DNA from: Dichetophora obliterata
Lineage: Eukaryota > Arthropoda > Insecta > Diptera > Sciomyzidae
Length of the DNA: 64,000 bases
NCBI GenBank assembly: GCA_963920525.1
Contig: OY986436.1
Location: 96,041,842 to 96,105,841, forward strand
Direction: 5' to 3'
The notes beneath the pieces were generated by a model. That model did no database searches. It was not told the DNA's origin and worked only from the letters and a program-made list of their open reading frames with translations. The position numbers were made by a program, and so were the translations under genes. Numbering within the stretch: the stretch's first letter is position 1; every line of letters begins with the position of its first letter. Of the stretch, positions 9,923 to 20,440 are shown piece after piece.

Positions 9923-12900
9923 AAAGCAGCCACACCCAGCAGACGACATGAGTGGCGAGGATATATGTCGTCTGTACGTCACCGACGCGTCATCAACTAG
10001 ACGGTTCCTGGTAGATACCGGGGCCGACGTGTCGGTAATACCACCAAGCGGAAAGGATCGTTTTAATGGTCCGCACAGTTCTAAGTTGTTCGCCGCCAAC
10101 GGATCTCACATAGAGACGTTCGGCACCAAACAGCAGTCTTAGATTTGGGGCTACGCAGGAAATTCAAATGGAGTTTCGTAATCGCCGCGGTGAAATCACC
10201 ACTAATTGGAGCGGATTTTTTGCGAGAATTTTCTCTACTGGTGGACATGAAGCACGGTTGTTTGGTGGATGGCGAATCTAACAAAAAGGGTAAGTCTACA
10301 ATTTATACTTACAATATATCCGACCCTTTTGCCGATATCCTGTCTCAGTTCAAAGACATCACAGTAATGAGACAGGGTCTGTCTGCGACAAACTCAGGCG
10401 TCACGCACCATATAGTGACAAGTGGTCCTCCCACGCATGCCCGACCGCGACGCCTAGCTCCTGAAAAATTAAAAGTAGCAAAGACTGAGTTTGAATTTTT
10501 GATGCAAAATGGCATCTGCGAACCTTCAGACAGCAACTGGTCCAGCCCCTTGCATATGGTGAAGAAAAAAGACGGTTCATGGCGCCAGTGTGCCGATTAT
10601 CGGGCTCTAAATGAGAGAACTTTGCCCAATCGCTACCCCATACCGTATGTGCAGGATTTTACGCATATTCTTCACGGGAAAAAAATATTTTCTACTATCG
10701 ACCTGCAACGTGCGTATCATCAGATTCCGGTCGAGCCGATTGACATTCCGAAAACGGCAATTACAACACCTTTTGGGTTGTTTCAATTTAAGTTTATGAC
10801 TTTTGGTTTGCGCAATGCGGCACAAACATTTCAGAGGCATATCAACAAAGTGTTGGCCACTGAGTCAGACCATGCGTTCGTGTATATCGACGACATATGC
10901 ATCGCTTCTGAGAATAAAAGGCAACATGTAAAGCACATTAAGAAAATTTTTAGCCTTTTGCGCGAAAATGGTTTGGCAATTAATGTCGCAAAATGTGAAT
11001 TTGGCAAGTCTGAGATAAAATTTCTCGGTCACACACTCAATAAGGAGGGTATAAAACCGGCAACTGACAAAGTTCAGGCTATATTGGGGTTTAATAGACC
11101 AGAGACTGCTCGTGACCTTAAGCGTTTTCTTGGAATGGTAAATTTTTACAGACGTTTTATTCCGAATGCTGCAGTGACGCAGGCCACTATGCAAGCCATG
11201 GTAGTTGGCAATAAGAAAAAAGATAAAACGCCGTTAGAATGGTCCGAGCCCACCATTGCCGCGTTCAACAAATGTAAGGAGGACCTTGCGAACGCGGCGC
11301 TCCTTTTTCACCCGGCAGCAGACGCAGAGTTGTCATTACACGTCGATGCTTCAGACTACGCCGTTGGCGCAGTGTTGCATCAACGTTTCGGAGAGCAACA
11401 GCAACCACTCGGATTCTATTCCAAGAAGTTGAGCGATACTCAAAAGAAGTACAGCACATACGATAGAGAGCTGCTAGCGATCTACCAATCAGTGAAATAC
11501 TTTAAGCACATGGTTGAAGGACGAACTTTCGCCATTTTCACTGATCATAAGCCAATCATATTTGTGTTTAAGCAGAACCCAGACAAAGCATCGCCCCGGC
11601 AGGCAAGGCATTTGGATTACATAGGCCAATTCACAACCGATATTCGCCACATAGCTGGCAAGGAGAATGAGGTAGCTGATGCTTTTTCCCGTCTCTATCA
11701 GGTAACAGAGGCAATGCCCAGCGTCAATTTCGAAGAATTGGCCAGAGAGCAACTTGTAGATGAGGAGATTAAAAAATTAATCGACGCTTCTATTCCTACG
11801 TCGTTGAAAATTAAACAGCTCAAGCTGCCAGGCAGTGAGTCGACCATTTTTTGTGACGTAGCGTACGACAGAGTGAGACCATTGGTTCCAGCGAATTCAA
11901 GGGAAATCATAATGAAGAAGTTGCATGGAATTGCGCACCCCGGCAGACGAGCCACCGAGTTACTCATTTGTGAAAGATTTGTTTGGCCGGGTATGAAGAA
12001 GCACATCGCGGAGTTTGTAAAATGTTGCATCCCGTGCCAAAGAAGTAAAGTAACACAATACACCAAGTCGCCACTGGGTTTTTATCAGAAGCCTAGTGAG
12101 AGGTTCGAGCACATAAATATCGACCTCGTTGGGCCCCTTCCAATTTCTCGTGACGACCGTTACTGCCTTACGATAATTGATCGCTTCACTCGTTGGCCAG
12201 AGGCGATTCCACTACCAGACATGACGGCAGAGACCGTCGTACGAAATTTGATGTCGGGATGAATCGCCAAGTACGGAGTACCACTGCGAATTACCACCGA
12301 TCTTGGGCGTCAGTTTGAATCTGACATTTTCCGGCAACTCAATAATTTTCTGGGTATCAAGCACTACCGTACGACACCGTATCATCCACAAGCAAATGGG
12401 ATGATAGAGCGGTGGCACCGTACTCTTAAAGCAGCTATAACCTGCCATGGCGGCGACGATTGGTGTGGAGTTTTGCCGATGATATTATTGGGGCTTCGCA
12501 CGTCAGTGAAAACTGACATTAAAATGTCACCAGCTGAGCTCGTATTCGGCACTACGCTCAAATTCGGCACTGACGCCTGGTGAGTTTCTCTCTCCGTCGT
12601 TGCAGAAACCAAACGAGACGGAATTTGTGAAAGCTTTCAGAAGTCGCATGAAGAGAATTATGCCAACACAAGCCAGTCATCACATCAAACCCAGGATTTT
12701 CCTGCAAAAGGGTTTGGACGCGTGCTCTCATGTTTTCATCAGAATTGACAAAGTCCAAAGTCCCCTTCAGTCAAGATATGATGGACCTTACCAGGTCATA
12801 GATAGATTTGACAAATATTTCGTCATTAGCCAAAATGGCAGGAAGTCAAAAATTTCCATCAATAGATTAAAACCAGCTCATATGACTGAGGACGATAGCA

Positions 12901-13403
12901 AGGTCGTGACAGTTTCCGACCCGCCGCTGGACAACGTGGGCCTCAAAGTTACAAATTCGAGAACAAAACAAGAGGTCGTGACTTTTTCCGACCCGCCGTT
13001 GGACCTCGTGGGACAACCGCAAAGAAAAGTTGGCCGCCCAAAAAAGCAAAGCATGTTCTGCAAGTCGCAGGAAGTCGTCAAACTCCCAGTGCAAAGTGAG
13101 AAACACGCCGTGACAACTTTTTCCGGCGCCGCGTTGGACAACGCGGGACTTAAGAAATCATCAATAAAGAAACCTCGAACGGTCGTGACAACTTTTTCCG
13201 ACCCGCCGGTGGACATCACTAGATTTCATCGTCAAACACGCCAGGTGTCTCGTAGAAGTGTAGTTTTCGTTAATACTCCGGAGGTCATAATAAAGCATGG
13301 TATACCTACGGAAAGCTGTCATCCACCAGCGCCGGTCCAGACAAGGAGTGGCAGGAGGGTGAATCTCCCAACCCGCTATTTAGCATCGCGCCTTAGGCGC
13401 TAG
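9800..13403 (+). pseudogene. pol: Gyp-B Pol: PR, RT, RNase H, integrase; three lesions
   Basis: Protease FLVDTGADVSVIPP lies at about 10006-10050. RT has [24 protein letters not shown] and catalytic YIDD at about 10885. RNase H has [24 protein letters not shown] and FTDHKPI. Integrase shows an H-x-H-x-C-x2-C finger ([15 protein letters not shown]) and a core with DLVGPLP, TDLGRQFE and an E in MIERWHR. Lesions are a one-base frameshift at about 10130-10144 between PR and RT, TGA replacing Trp at 12260-12262 in the integrase core, and a one-base frameshift at about 12565-12575. The C-terminus (12600-13403) has a GPY-like segment (RYDGPYQVIDRFD), then four copies of a VVTxSDPPLD motif and a GRPKK AT-hook-like core. 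The rest is well preserved. Confidence 0.92.
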
Positions 13404-13413
13404 GGGAGAGTAT

Positions 13414-14269
13414 TGTGGCGGAACCTTCAGTTCCCCCTTTTGTTTACATTGTCGGCTCTCTGCAGTTCCCGGCGACACTTTGTCGTCATTTGAAACTTGT
13501 AACATTATTATTAGTAAACTCATAGCGAGGAATGATTAAGCGTGGCTTATCGCCTTTAGTGTCAAGCCAAGCACATTCCAATGTTCGTTTCCCATAGCCA
13601 CATTGTATGGCTAATTTAATACAAAGTTTTTGAGTCATTTAAGTAGACCAAACACACTGACGCCTGGCCCGCTGACTGTCCGTCAACGAGACTGACGTCA
13701 AGCAGTAAGACGCTAGTATTGACGCTGAGATTTGTTTATGATAAATTTCAGCGAGGCGATCAGTTTCAAGTCAAGTGGTTATTGTACAACAACAAGCGCT
13801 TACTTGTGTCGTTGTTCTTGTTGGCTGGCTGCTTGTGAGTTGGCTTAGCTACCCAGCGCACAGGCAGTATGTATGTCAACATGTGTTGTCTAAAGTTGCA
13901 ACGTCAGCAGTTTTTTGTCACTGTTGTCCGTCTCGTCGTTAGCGCTGATGACGAGGTGGGCTAATATATATTGTGAGTGTTTGTGCAAACAAACACAGTT
14001 TCAAAATGGATAAGGCTTACGTGATAGTTCTCGCGATGGGTTGCGCTGCAGCTATGTTTTTCCTGCTGCAGCGTATTTTAAATATTTTTTGGTGGCATGG
14101 ACTATGGTCCATGCTAAACAGTTAATCAGTTCTTGGGCTACTGCAGAAGCTGACGCGCGCGTTTGTCGTGAATAATCTTTTTTATATTTCTTTGTATTCT
14201 TTTTATATTCTTTATTAAAAATAAGTTCTATGGTTAATTAAAATAAAGTGTTTTTATTTCTTAACTATA
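13414..14269 (+). repeat. Gyp-B 3' LTR
   Basis: Same 856 bp as the 5' LTR with about seven substitutions, preceded by the purine tract ending gggagagtat. The micro-ORF recurs at 14006-14125 with one silent change near its end. Confidence 0.95.
14006..14125 (+). CDS. Micro-ORF copy in 3' LTR
   Basis: Same 39-residue peptide as at 8445-8564. The only difference in the frame is an Asn codon change (aat to aac). As the two LTRs descend from one template, identity alone is weak evidence of selection. Confidence 0.35.
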   Translation: MDKAYVIVLAMGCAAAMFFLLQRILNIFWWHGLWSMLNS

Positions 14270-14490
14270 TGGCATATGAATTGATAAACATAGCTAAAGA
14301 GAAGCGAAAGAAAGATAATGAAATTTCAAACCCACTTAATATAAATATTGGTGACAAAATAATTGTAAAAAGAATGAATAGAAGAAAGTATCAATCACCA
14401 TATCATGGTCCATACACTGTAATTAAGAAAAATGGAGTAAATACAATAATAGATAGATGTAAATGGAAAATTAAAAGAATACCACAATAA
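14270..14490 (+). pseudogene. pol: Gyp-A integrase C-terminus (split off by Gyp-B)
   Basis: It reads AYELINIAKEKRKK, then GDKIIVKRMNRRKYQSPYHG and GPYTVIKKN, the basic C-terminal domain with a GPY motif typical of gypsy integrases. It rejoins the core that ends at 7852 with a one-base slip in the preceding A run. Confidence 0.88.
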
Positions 14491-14851
14491 TTTATTGAAA
14501 AAATGGATTTAATTGAACTGAAATATTGTATTAAATATATTGAAATTTGTTTAAATATCAAAATAAACATATTTGAATTGTATAATTACCAATTATATAT
14601 ATATTGAAATTTATTAATATATCCAAATTAAAATATAAACAAAAATATTTTAATGGTATAATTACCAGTTATAAATAAATTGAAATCAAGTAAAATCTAA
14701 AAATTAAAATATTTAAATTATATAATTACCATTTTAAAATTTATTAAAACATTTGAATTGTATAAATTAAAAAAAATAAATAAAAAATTTGCATTGTATA
14801 ATTTTAAAAATTATTTTTTTAAATCAAATAATTTTATCTTAAGGATGGGGG
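14491..14851 (+). other. Gyp-A 3' untranslated region and polypurine tract
   Basis: Very AT-rich, with an aatt/tataattacca theme repeated every 50-60 bp and no env-like frame. The run aaggatggggg (14841-14851) directly before the LTR is the polypurine tract that primes plus-strand DNA. Confidence 0.75.
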
Positions 14852-15453
14852 TGTAGGGCACTTAAATCTAAACATTTCTATAACTCTAACTTAAATACAT
14901 TTAGTCCATGCAATTATTATTTATAAACATTTAACACATAAGGATCTAGTCTACAAACTAACATTTCTATAAATGTAGCCTAAGCACATTTATGTAGTAA
15001 ACAAACAAAACAAACACATAACTATTGTTTACATTCTTACTCGCTTGCACTTTATGTTTACATAACTACACTACATAGCTACACTAAAATGACTACATAA
15101 ACTAATGTTCTACTTAGTTACAATTATATTAAATAAGATATATATTTAATTTTGTATTTATTTTAAGTTAAAAAATACTGATACTTGGCTTTATAAGCCG
15201 AAGAAAATCTTAAAATAAAATTACTTAAGTTTTGAGCTTTAAACCAACTGCTCCATTTTTCTTTATATTTCTAAGCGCTTGAATGCACTTTCGAGTAACG
15301 GCGCAAAGAAATCTTTTTTTTTGAACTGGCCAGTAGCGCTCTTAAGCGCTGGCAATAAAATTAAACACGTATGATTAAAATAACCGCGTAAACTTTAATT
15401 CGCGTAAAGCGCGTTAACCGCATAAAAATAAAAGTCACGCGTCCAACATTACA
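14852..15453 (+). repeat. Gyp-A 3' LTR
   Basis: 602 bp, tgtagggcac to ccaacattaca, pairing with the 5' LTR. It is followed by the target duplication TAAG, then by continuation of the RGE satellite. Confidence 0.95.
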
Positions 15454-15530
15454 TAAGTATGTTTTTTCCCGTGTACTAAAAATTAATTTAATTTTTCATT
15501 ATAAATTAGAAGTTAAGTAGTGCGTTTTTT
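15454..15530. repeat. Splice-site satellite, array A (right stub)
   Basis: Continuation of the unit cut at 1762: taagtatgttttttcccgtg then tactaaaaattaatttaa and a last degenerate unit. Joined to 1758 it restores a normal donor GTAAGTAT. Confidence 0.85.
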
Positions 15531-15615
15531 TTCAGTGTTCAAAAAAATATTATTTATTTTAGTTTTGTTTTATTTGGTGTTATGTCTTTACATCTTTACA
15601 ACCATACTCTGTAAA

Positions 15616-15972
15616 CTCCTGGTCTACTTCGACGCTTTTCACCTACTCTATAATTTTCGGTCTACTTCGACGCTTTTCGCCTGCTCTTTAATTTTCGGTC
15701 TACTTCGACGCTTTTCACCTACTCTATAATTTTCGGTCTACTTCGACGCTTTTTCACCTACTCTATAATCTTCGGTCTACTTCGACGCTTTTCACCTACT
15801 CTATAATTTTCGGTCTACTTCGACGCTTTTCACCTACTCTTTAATTTTCGGTCTACTTCGACGCTTTTCACCTACTCTATAATTTTCGGTCCACTTCGAC
15901 GCTTTTTCACCTATTCTATAATTTTCAGTCTACTTCGACGCTTTTCACCTGCTCTATAATTTTCGGTCTACA
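15616..15972. repeat. 38-bp satellite, copy A (about 9.5 units)
   Basis: Unit core ggtctacttcgacgcttttc then acctactctataatttt, repeated at 38-39-bp steps with few substitutions. The same array, shorter, is at about 23680-23880. No coding potential. Confidence 0.93.
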
Positions 15973-16739
15973 TATTTTATTTAAGAAGTTAAATTTCAGG
16001 TGTAATGGTAAAAAAATTTTCATTATATTGTTTTTTTTTTCTTATTTTTTTTTCTTAACTTTCAAACGTAGTACGTTTTCACATTTCGTATTTTTTTTTT
16101 TTAAATTTTTTGTTTTTTCTTTCGTCGTTAAATTTTAATATAAGGTTTTAGTCAAATGCGAGCCAAACACAACGCAATCCAATAGTCACTGAATCTTTCA
16201 ACTGCCTATCTATTATTAATTTTGAAACCATTGTAAAATTTGCTTCACACACAACATCAAAAAAAATGTATGTTGACCGTTAATCAAACGAAATCAAATC
16301 AAATTGAAAGACTTGTCTGGAGGCAACAAAAAAAAATCAAACTCTTTTGATTTTTTTTATCAACCAACTCCGCAACTGTTTAACTGATCAAGTGACCAAG
16401 CTACAACCGCTTTGATTTGAGCAACAACCGACTCAGTTGATGATTGGATTGTATGGTGTATGACTTGCATAAGATACACACTTATGAAGCTGGATCCACT
16501 AACCTTGACACCCTATGGCGATGGCCAATTTACCTGTGGGTGTTAGGAAGATGCTGCTGTCGATGGTGTTGGCGAACTCCTGGGTGTCGTTGCCGTTGGT
16601 GGCTGAAGTAACTGCTGCTGTGGTTACTTAAATGACTGCTGACCTCGTACGACCGCAGGCCCAGACGATTTGGCAAATAGCTGTCATGAGTGCTCCCTGC
16701 GGTTGTTGTTGAAAGCTGCCGTTGTGGGTATTAGCTGCT
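15973..16739. other. RGE unique noncoding segment
   Basis: T-rich at the left, then mixed sequence shared with 23880-24790. The copy at 24 kb contains an extra internal duplication of about 145 bp (the segment around caaccaactcggcaactgcc). No ORF is kept between copies. Confidence 0.6.
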
Positions 16740-17178
16740 ATTGTTGTCGTTGCAGTAGATACCAACGATTCGTTGCATTAGATACCATCGATGTAGGTAG
16801 CTCAAAACCAATAGTGTACGCTTTTTGGTTAGATGTCGCTGCTGTTGTTGTCGTTGCAGTAGATACCAACGATGTAGTTAGCTCAAAACCAATGGTGTGC
16901 GCTTTTTGGGTAGCTGTCGCTATTGTTGTTGTCGTTGCAGTAGATACCAACGATGTAGGTAGCTCAACACCAATGATGTGAGCTTTTTGGGTAGCTGTCG
17001 CTGCTGTTGTTGTCGTTGCTATTGGTGCAGACACCCTTAGTAGCTGGTGCGTTGCTTTACGTGGCTGTTGGGCCGCCAAGGCTTGCTGAACAACAGACAG
17101 GATTTGTAAGTTTTGCAATTGATGAACAATGATATCAAACGATAATATTACCCGTTGTTGCTGCTGTTGGGCCGCCAA
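16738..17178 (-). repeat. 81-bp (27-codon) tandem repeats with open minus frame
   Basis: Units begin gataccaacgatgtag at 16780, 16861 and 16942, exactly 81 bp apart. On the minus strand the frame stays open for 146 codons: a short Gln run (AAQQQQQR), then Ala/Thr-rich repeats around STATTTTAATATQKAHTIG. A related frame is open in copy B (24804-25133). Because 81 is divisible by three, an open frame can persist without selection. The frame has no ATG at its upstream end. Confidence 0.45.
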
Positions 17179-17265
17179 GGTTTACTGAACAATAGTTTAA
17201 TCAATTTTGCAATTGCTTAACACTGATATTATTCGATAATATTACCAGTTGTTTCTGCTGTGTTG
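17064..17265. repeat. About 100-bp direct duplication next to RGE protease
   Basis: ttgggccgccaagg at 17064 and 17166 starts two related segments that both end near gataatattacc and gttgttgctgctg. The boundary of the second segment is where the insertion in copy B/C is located (at gaacaatgatatc). Confidence 0.75.
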
Positions 17266-17327
17266 GGAGTAAGAAAAAAATAATATATAAGATGTTTCTT
17301 TTAAATTAAGATTTTAACTTACCCAGA

Positions 17328-18305
17328 TTACCATCCGCGACTGCCCATGTTACCATCAGCGAAAAGAAAGACAAAGTCCGGAAGTTCGCCAGCCATCGCT
17401 CTTTTCGCTGACAGCAGCCACCGGTTGTATTTTCGTTTACATAGGCAAGTCGGACGGTACAACACGCTAGGATAAACAACATGGTTTAATGACAGCTTAC
17501 ACCGAATGTCGGTGCAAACGAGTGTTTGCGCAAACTGTCGGACACGGTGTTTGAACCCTTTTTTTTGCGATGTATCCGTATCTATTTCAAAAGCAGTAAG
17601 CTCGCTCACGGTCGGAACTAGCTGAATTTTTAGCTCAAACAAATTCCAGAAATCCATTCCGCAAATCACGTCTTGGACGATAGAAGGAACAATCAAGAAG
17701 TTTACATTTTTTGTATGGTTATGGAAGGTAATCGGAAGACTAATCGAACCCACGACCTTTTGTTGTTGATCGTCAGCGGTTCGAACATTGCCTCTTAATT
17801 TAATCAGTTTTTTGATAGAGTCAAAGAGAAGTACTTGAGCAAGACTTCCACCAATGCAACTCTTCGTAGCACCACTATCCAAAAGCGAAAGGTATTTATT
17901 TTTTCCAATAAGAAGGTTAGTATAACGCCGAATATCGGAGCCTTTATAGACTATTGCTGAGACAACAACTTTGCGTAAGGATTTTATTCGTTTCCAAAAT
18001 GAGCGCATACGTTCCGAAGAACGAATTGAAGGACGTCTGACATCGGAAGTTCCAAAAATTCTATCACGGTTTTTGCGATATTCCACAAGTCGAACATGGT
18101 ACGGTTTGATGGTATAAGGTAGAGGTTGAGAAACAACCGGAAGGTCTATCACAGTTTTTGTCGAGGCAGACAAGGACGTTGAAATATCGGATTTCAACAA
18201 AAGTTTAGCTGGAATTACATCCGAGGACGATTTAATTGCGGTCTGCTCGACTCGCGACAAAAATCCGATTCGAAGCTTTCTGCCTTCACTGCACACTTTT
18301 GACAA
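17328..18305 (-). CDS. RGE retropepsin-like protease region, no RT attached
   Basis: The 325-codon frame overlaps the end of gag by about 90 nt in the -1 frame, the usual arrangement for a gag-pol frameshift; a run of five T's on the minus strand in the overlap is a possible slip site. Around 17880-17900 the sequence KYLSLLDSGATKSCIGG carries the D-S/T-G active site, followed by VGSISLPITF and DVICGMDFW, a retropepsin fold signature. In gypsy elements RT would follow directly. Here the frame stops and only minisatellite DNA follows. The same truncated junction is present at 31780-32065, so the loss is ancestral to the family rather than private to this copy. Confidence 0.75.
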   Translation of the reverse strand: MSKVCSEGRKLRIGFLSRVEQTAIKSSSDVIPAKLLLKSDISTSLSASTKTVIDLPVVSQPLPYTIKPYHVRLVEYRKNRDRIFGTSDVRRPSIRSSERMRSFWKRIKSLRKVVVSAIVYKGSDIRRYTNLLIGKNKYLSLLDSGATKSCIGGSLAQVLLFDSIKKLIKLRGNVRTADDQQQKVVGSISLPITFHNHTKNVNFLIVPSIVQDVICGMDFWNLFELKIQLVPTVSELTAFEIDTDTSQKKGFKHRVRQFAQTLVCTDIRCKLSLNHVVYPSVLYRPTCLCKRKYNRWLLSAKRAMAGELPDFVFLFADGNMGSRGW

Positions 18306-19735
18306 CTTGATTTGTAAGTGTCAACAGCTCCACAGCCGTAACAAAAGATTCGCCTAGCTTTGAGGCAATCTTGATATCTATGCCCAACTTCGTCGCAATT
18401 CCAGCATTTCAACTTACTGATATCTAGCGCATTGATTTCTTGTGCAGCGTGGTCGATTTCAACTTCGTTTAAACTCGGATCAGTATCATGAGATAACTCA
18501 AATAACTGCCGACGTGAAATAGCATGTCTAGGAGGTACACTATTATTAGGACGAACGTCCTCGAAAAATTTTTCGTGTTTACGAACCTCACGACGTAGTA
18601 TGGCAATGCTGCGAATGTCAAGCTGCAGTAATTCACGACGTAAAACCAGTCGTAGATTTCTTATAACTGTTTCCACCAACTCAGATTCCCACATTAGATG
18701 TCGGAGTCTATCACTTAAGCACAAAATTGCGTCCAGAAAATCATCAAAAGTTTCGAAATGCTTTTGTTTTCGACTGCGTATGTCATCTTGTATATCAAAG
18801 TCTGAGGTATAATCTTTAAATTGGCACCGCAGAGCATCGCAGAGGTAAAACCACTCAACCTCATCGGCATTGCGATGATATCGCCAAAACCACTGGTGAG
18901 CTTTGCCTTCGAAAAGAGAGTGCACGTGCTCGCACAAAACCGAGAAATTACCATTAAGGTGAAGAGAAGTCAGGGTATTAATTCTATAGATAAATTCATA
19001 GACTGAAATGCCATCAGGCGTGCCCTTGAATTTCACGTGCCAATTTTGCACCACGTTCGAAATTCGCTCTTTAGAGCCAGGGTCTCTATCGCTACCGGGA
19101 AGAGGAGGATTTGCTCGACACCGAGCCGATGAAGGAGGTACAGGTCTCTGAACTTCCTCAGGCACTACTTGTGGCCATTCTGGTTGTCGAAGACTAGACG
19201 CAATTGCGGGAGGGTTAGCTCCAATGTTCAATTTACGCAGCATCGCTTGAAGCTCGTTAGAAATGATTGAGCTTATCTCCATTCGGAGTTGGCCTAATGA
19301 GTCGGCAACGATTTGGTGAACTTTGGTTTTAGACACTTGGTTCGGTTGGTTTGGTAAGATGGCATTGTCCAGCGGTTCAGGCCTACTATCACGATGGTCT
19401 GATCTAAAGTTTGCTTGTTGTCACGTGTTGGGGCGATACCGTGGTGCTCCAACACCTTTTCCCCGTTTTCGTTGTGGAATACAACCAGCAACTTTGAGAA
19501 GATTCGCCGCCGGAGAAGGACCTACAACTGCAGGAACCAATGCCAACCGACAAACCGGACATGCCTTGTTGGTTTCTAGCCAAGTCTGCAAGCACAAAGC
19601 ATGGAAGCAATGATTGCACGAGGTCTCCACCACTTCATCCGTAGGTTGAATGGTTTCATTGCACACGGCACATATGGCTTCGTTGTGAGGATTACCCACC
19701 CCTAACAGGTCTTCTGTACTTCGTGTTACAGGCAT
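18215..19735 (-). CDS. RGE RING-H2 plus Gag polyprotein, one in-frame TGA
   Basis: Reading from ATG at 19735 (MPVTRSTEDLLGVG), residues 22-63 form a complete RING-H2 finger: C-x2-C-x14-C-x-H-x2-H-x2-C-x10-C-x2-C, ending ACPVCR, with the conserved Trp before the last pair. After residue 104 there is one TGA (19423-19421). The same frame then continues without break into Gag: a linker, a capsid region (NWHVKFKGTPDGISVYEFIY and GKAHQWFWRYH), then two knuckles (CWNCDEVGHRYQDC and CYGC...CQKC). RING-H2 fingers are typically E3 ubiquitin ligase modules; Gag would form the particle. The stop could be a mutation or a read-through signal. The fusion is seen in the sequence; ubiquitin ligase activity is inferred. 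Confidence 0.8.
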
Positions 19736-19775
19736 CGCAAAAAAAATTTGAAAACAATCAATCAATAATAGTTAT

Positions 19776-20440
19776 AGCATAAATAAATTTTATGCTGTTA
19801 TAACCGAGAGAAACCTACCGATCTGGCGGAACGTGAAAACCAAGTAAAAAAATCAATTAACAATTTATCAATATAGCATAAATAATTTTATGCTGTTATA
19901 GCTGAGTGGAAACGACCAGTTAGCGGAACGAGAGGAATGGTTGGAAAAATAATAAAAAAAAACCAAATAATAATTGCTACGTAAAGGCTAAGCAATTTAA
20001 GCTGTTATAAAGAGACGTTATCTCGAAAGATTTCGAGAAAAATTTCAAAAAGGAATTAAATAAAAAAATTCAATCAATAATTGGTACGTAAACCATACCC
20101 AAGTGTAACCTGTGGCGTCGAAAAGGAAACCAACAGCTGTCACGCGAGCATCAATATGCAAAATAGAAAGAAATCAATTAGTATTTTACAGTAAAGCCTT
20201 GAAAATTTTATGATGTTGAAAGGAATGAAAGCCCAACGGTTTTCATGGAAAAAATGATTTTTTTTTTACAGTAACGAAGTCAACTGATCAACTTATCAGC
20301 AGCGCATAACCACATTATGCTGTCAAGGAGAAATAAAATCTAAAGTATTTCACGCGAGAAACGCCGATGTAAAAAAAACATTTACTGATCTTAATCGATA
20401 ATGGCTGTGAATAGCATAAGCCCGTTTATGCTGTGATGAA
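19776..20440. repeat. Hairpin-bearing repeats in RGE 5' leader
   Basis: Five or six diverged units of about 100-120 bp, each with an inverted core resembling agcataaat...atttatgct (about 19776, 19876, 19990, 20304 and 20413) and a following gctgttata or similar. Some arms are perfect over eight bases. The array lies directly 5' of the RING-Gag start on the minus strand, i.e. in the expected untranslated leader. Confidence 0.6.

Larger units (their letters stand above)
7853..14269 (+). mobile_element. Gyp-B: young Ty3/gypsy element nested in Gyp-A
   Basis: Two 856-bp LTRs (7853-8708 and 13414-14269) differ at only about seven positions by hand count. A 19-nt PBS follows the 5' LTR, then gag, pol with a GPY-type C-terminus, and a polypurine stretch (taggggagagtat) before the 3' LTR. 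Flanks are AGGC on the left and TGGC on the right, an imperfect 4-bp target duplication. It splits the Gyp-A integrase. The pol has one stop and two frameshifts, so this copy is probably immobile in its own right despite near-identical LTRs. Confidence 0.95.
1763..15453 (+). mobile_element. Gyp-A: Ty3/gypsy LTR retrotransposon, nested host
   Basis: It is bounded by LTRs 1763-2365 and 14852-15453 (both TG...CA) and by a perfect 4-bp target duplication TAAG (1759-1762 and 15454-15457). The order is LTR, PBS, gag with an Asn-rich tail, PR, RT, RNase H, integrase, polypurine tract, LTR, with no env ORF. The LTRs differ at roughly 20 of about 600 positions by hand count. The coding region carries many stops and frameshifts, so this is an old copy. 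It sits inside the RGE satellite and is itself interrupted by Gyp-B in the integrase region. Removing Gyp-B leaves about 7.3 kb, a normal gypsy size. Confidence 0.92.

Noticed and set aside
9710..10099. Minus-strand ORF of 129 codons
   Set aside because: Shadow of the overlapping gag and protease frames of Gyp-B.
12571..12605. Intron-like GGTGAGT...TTGCAG in Gyp-B pol
   Set aside because: The segment is open in the downstream frame and reads a typical integrase sequence (PGEFLSPSLQKP); at about 33 nt it is too short for an intron. A one-base indel explains the frame change.
16670..16981. Plus-strand 103-codon ORF
   Set aside because: Arises from the 81-bp repeats, whose length keeps any frame open.
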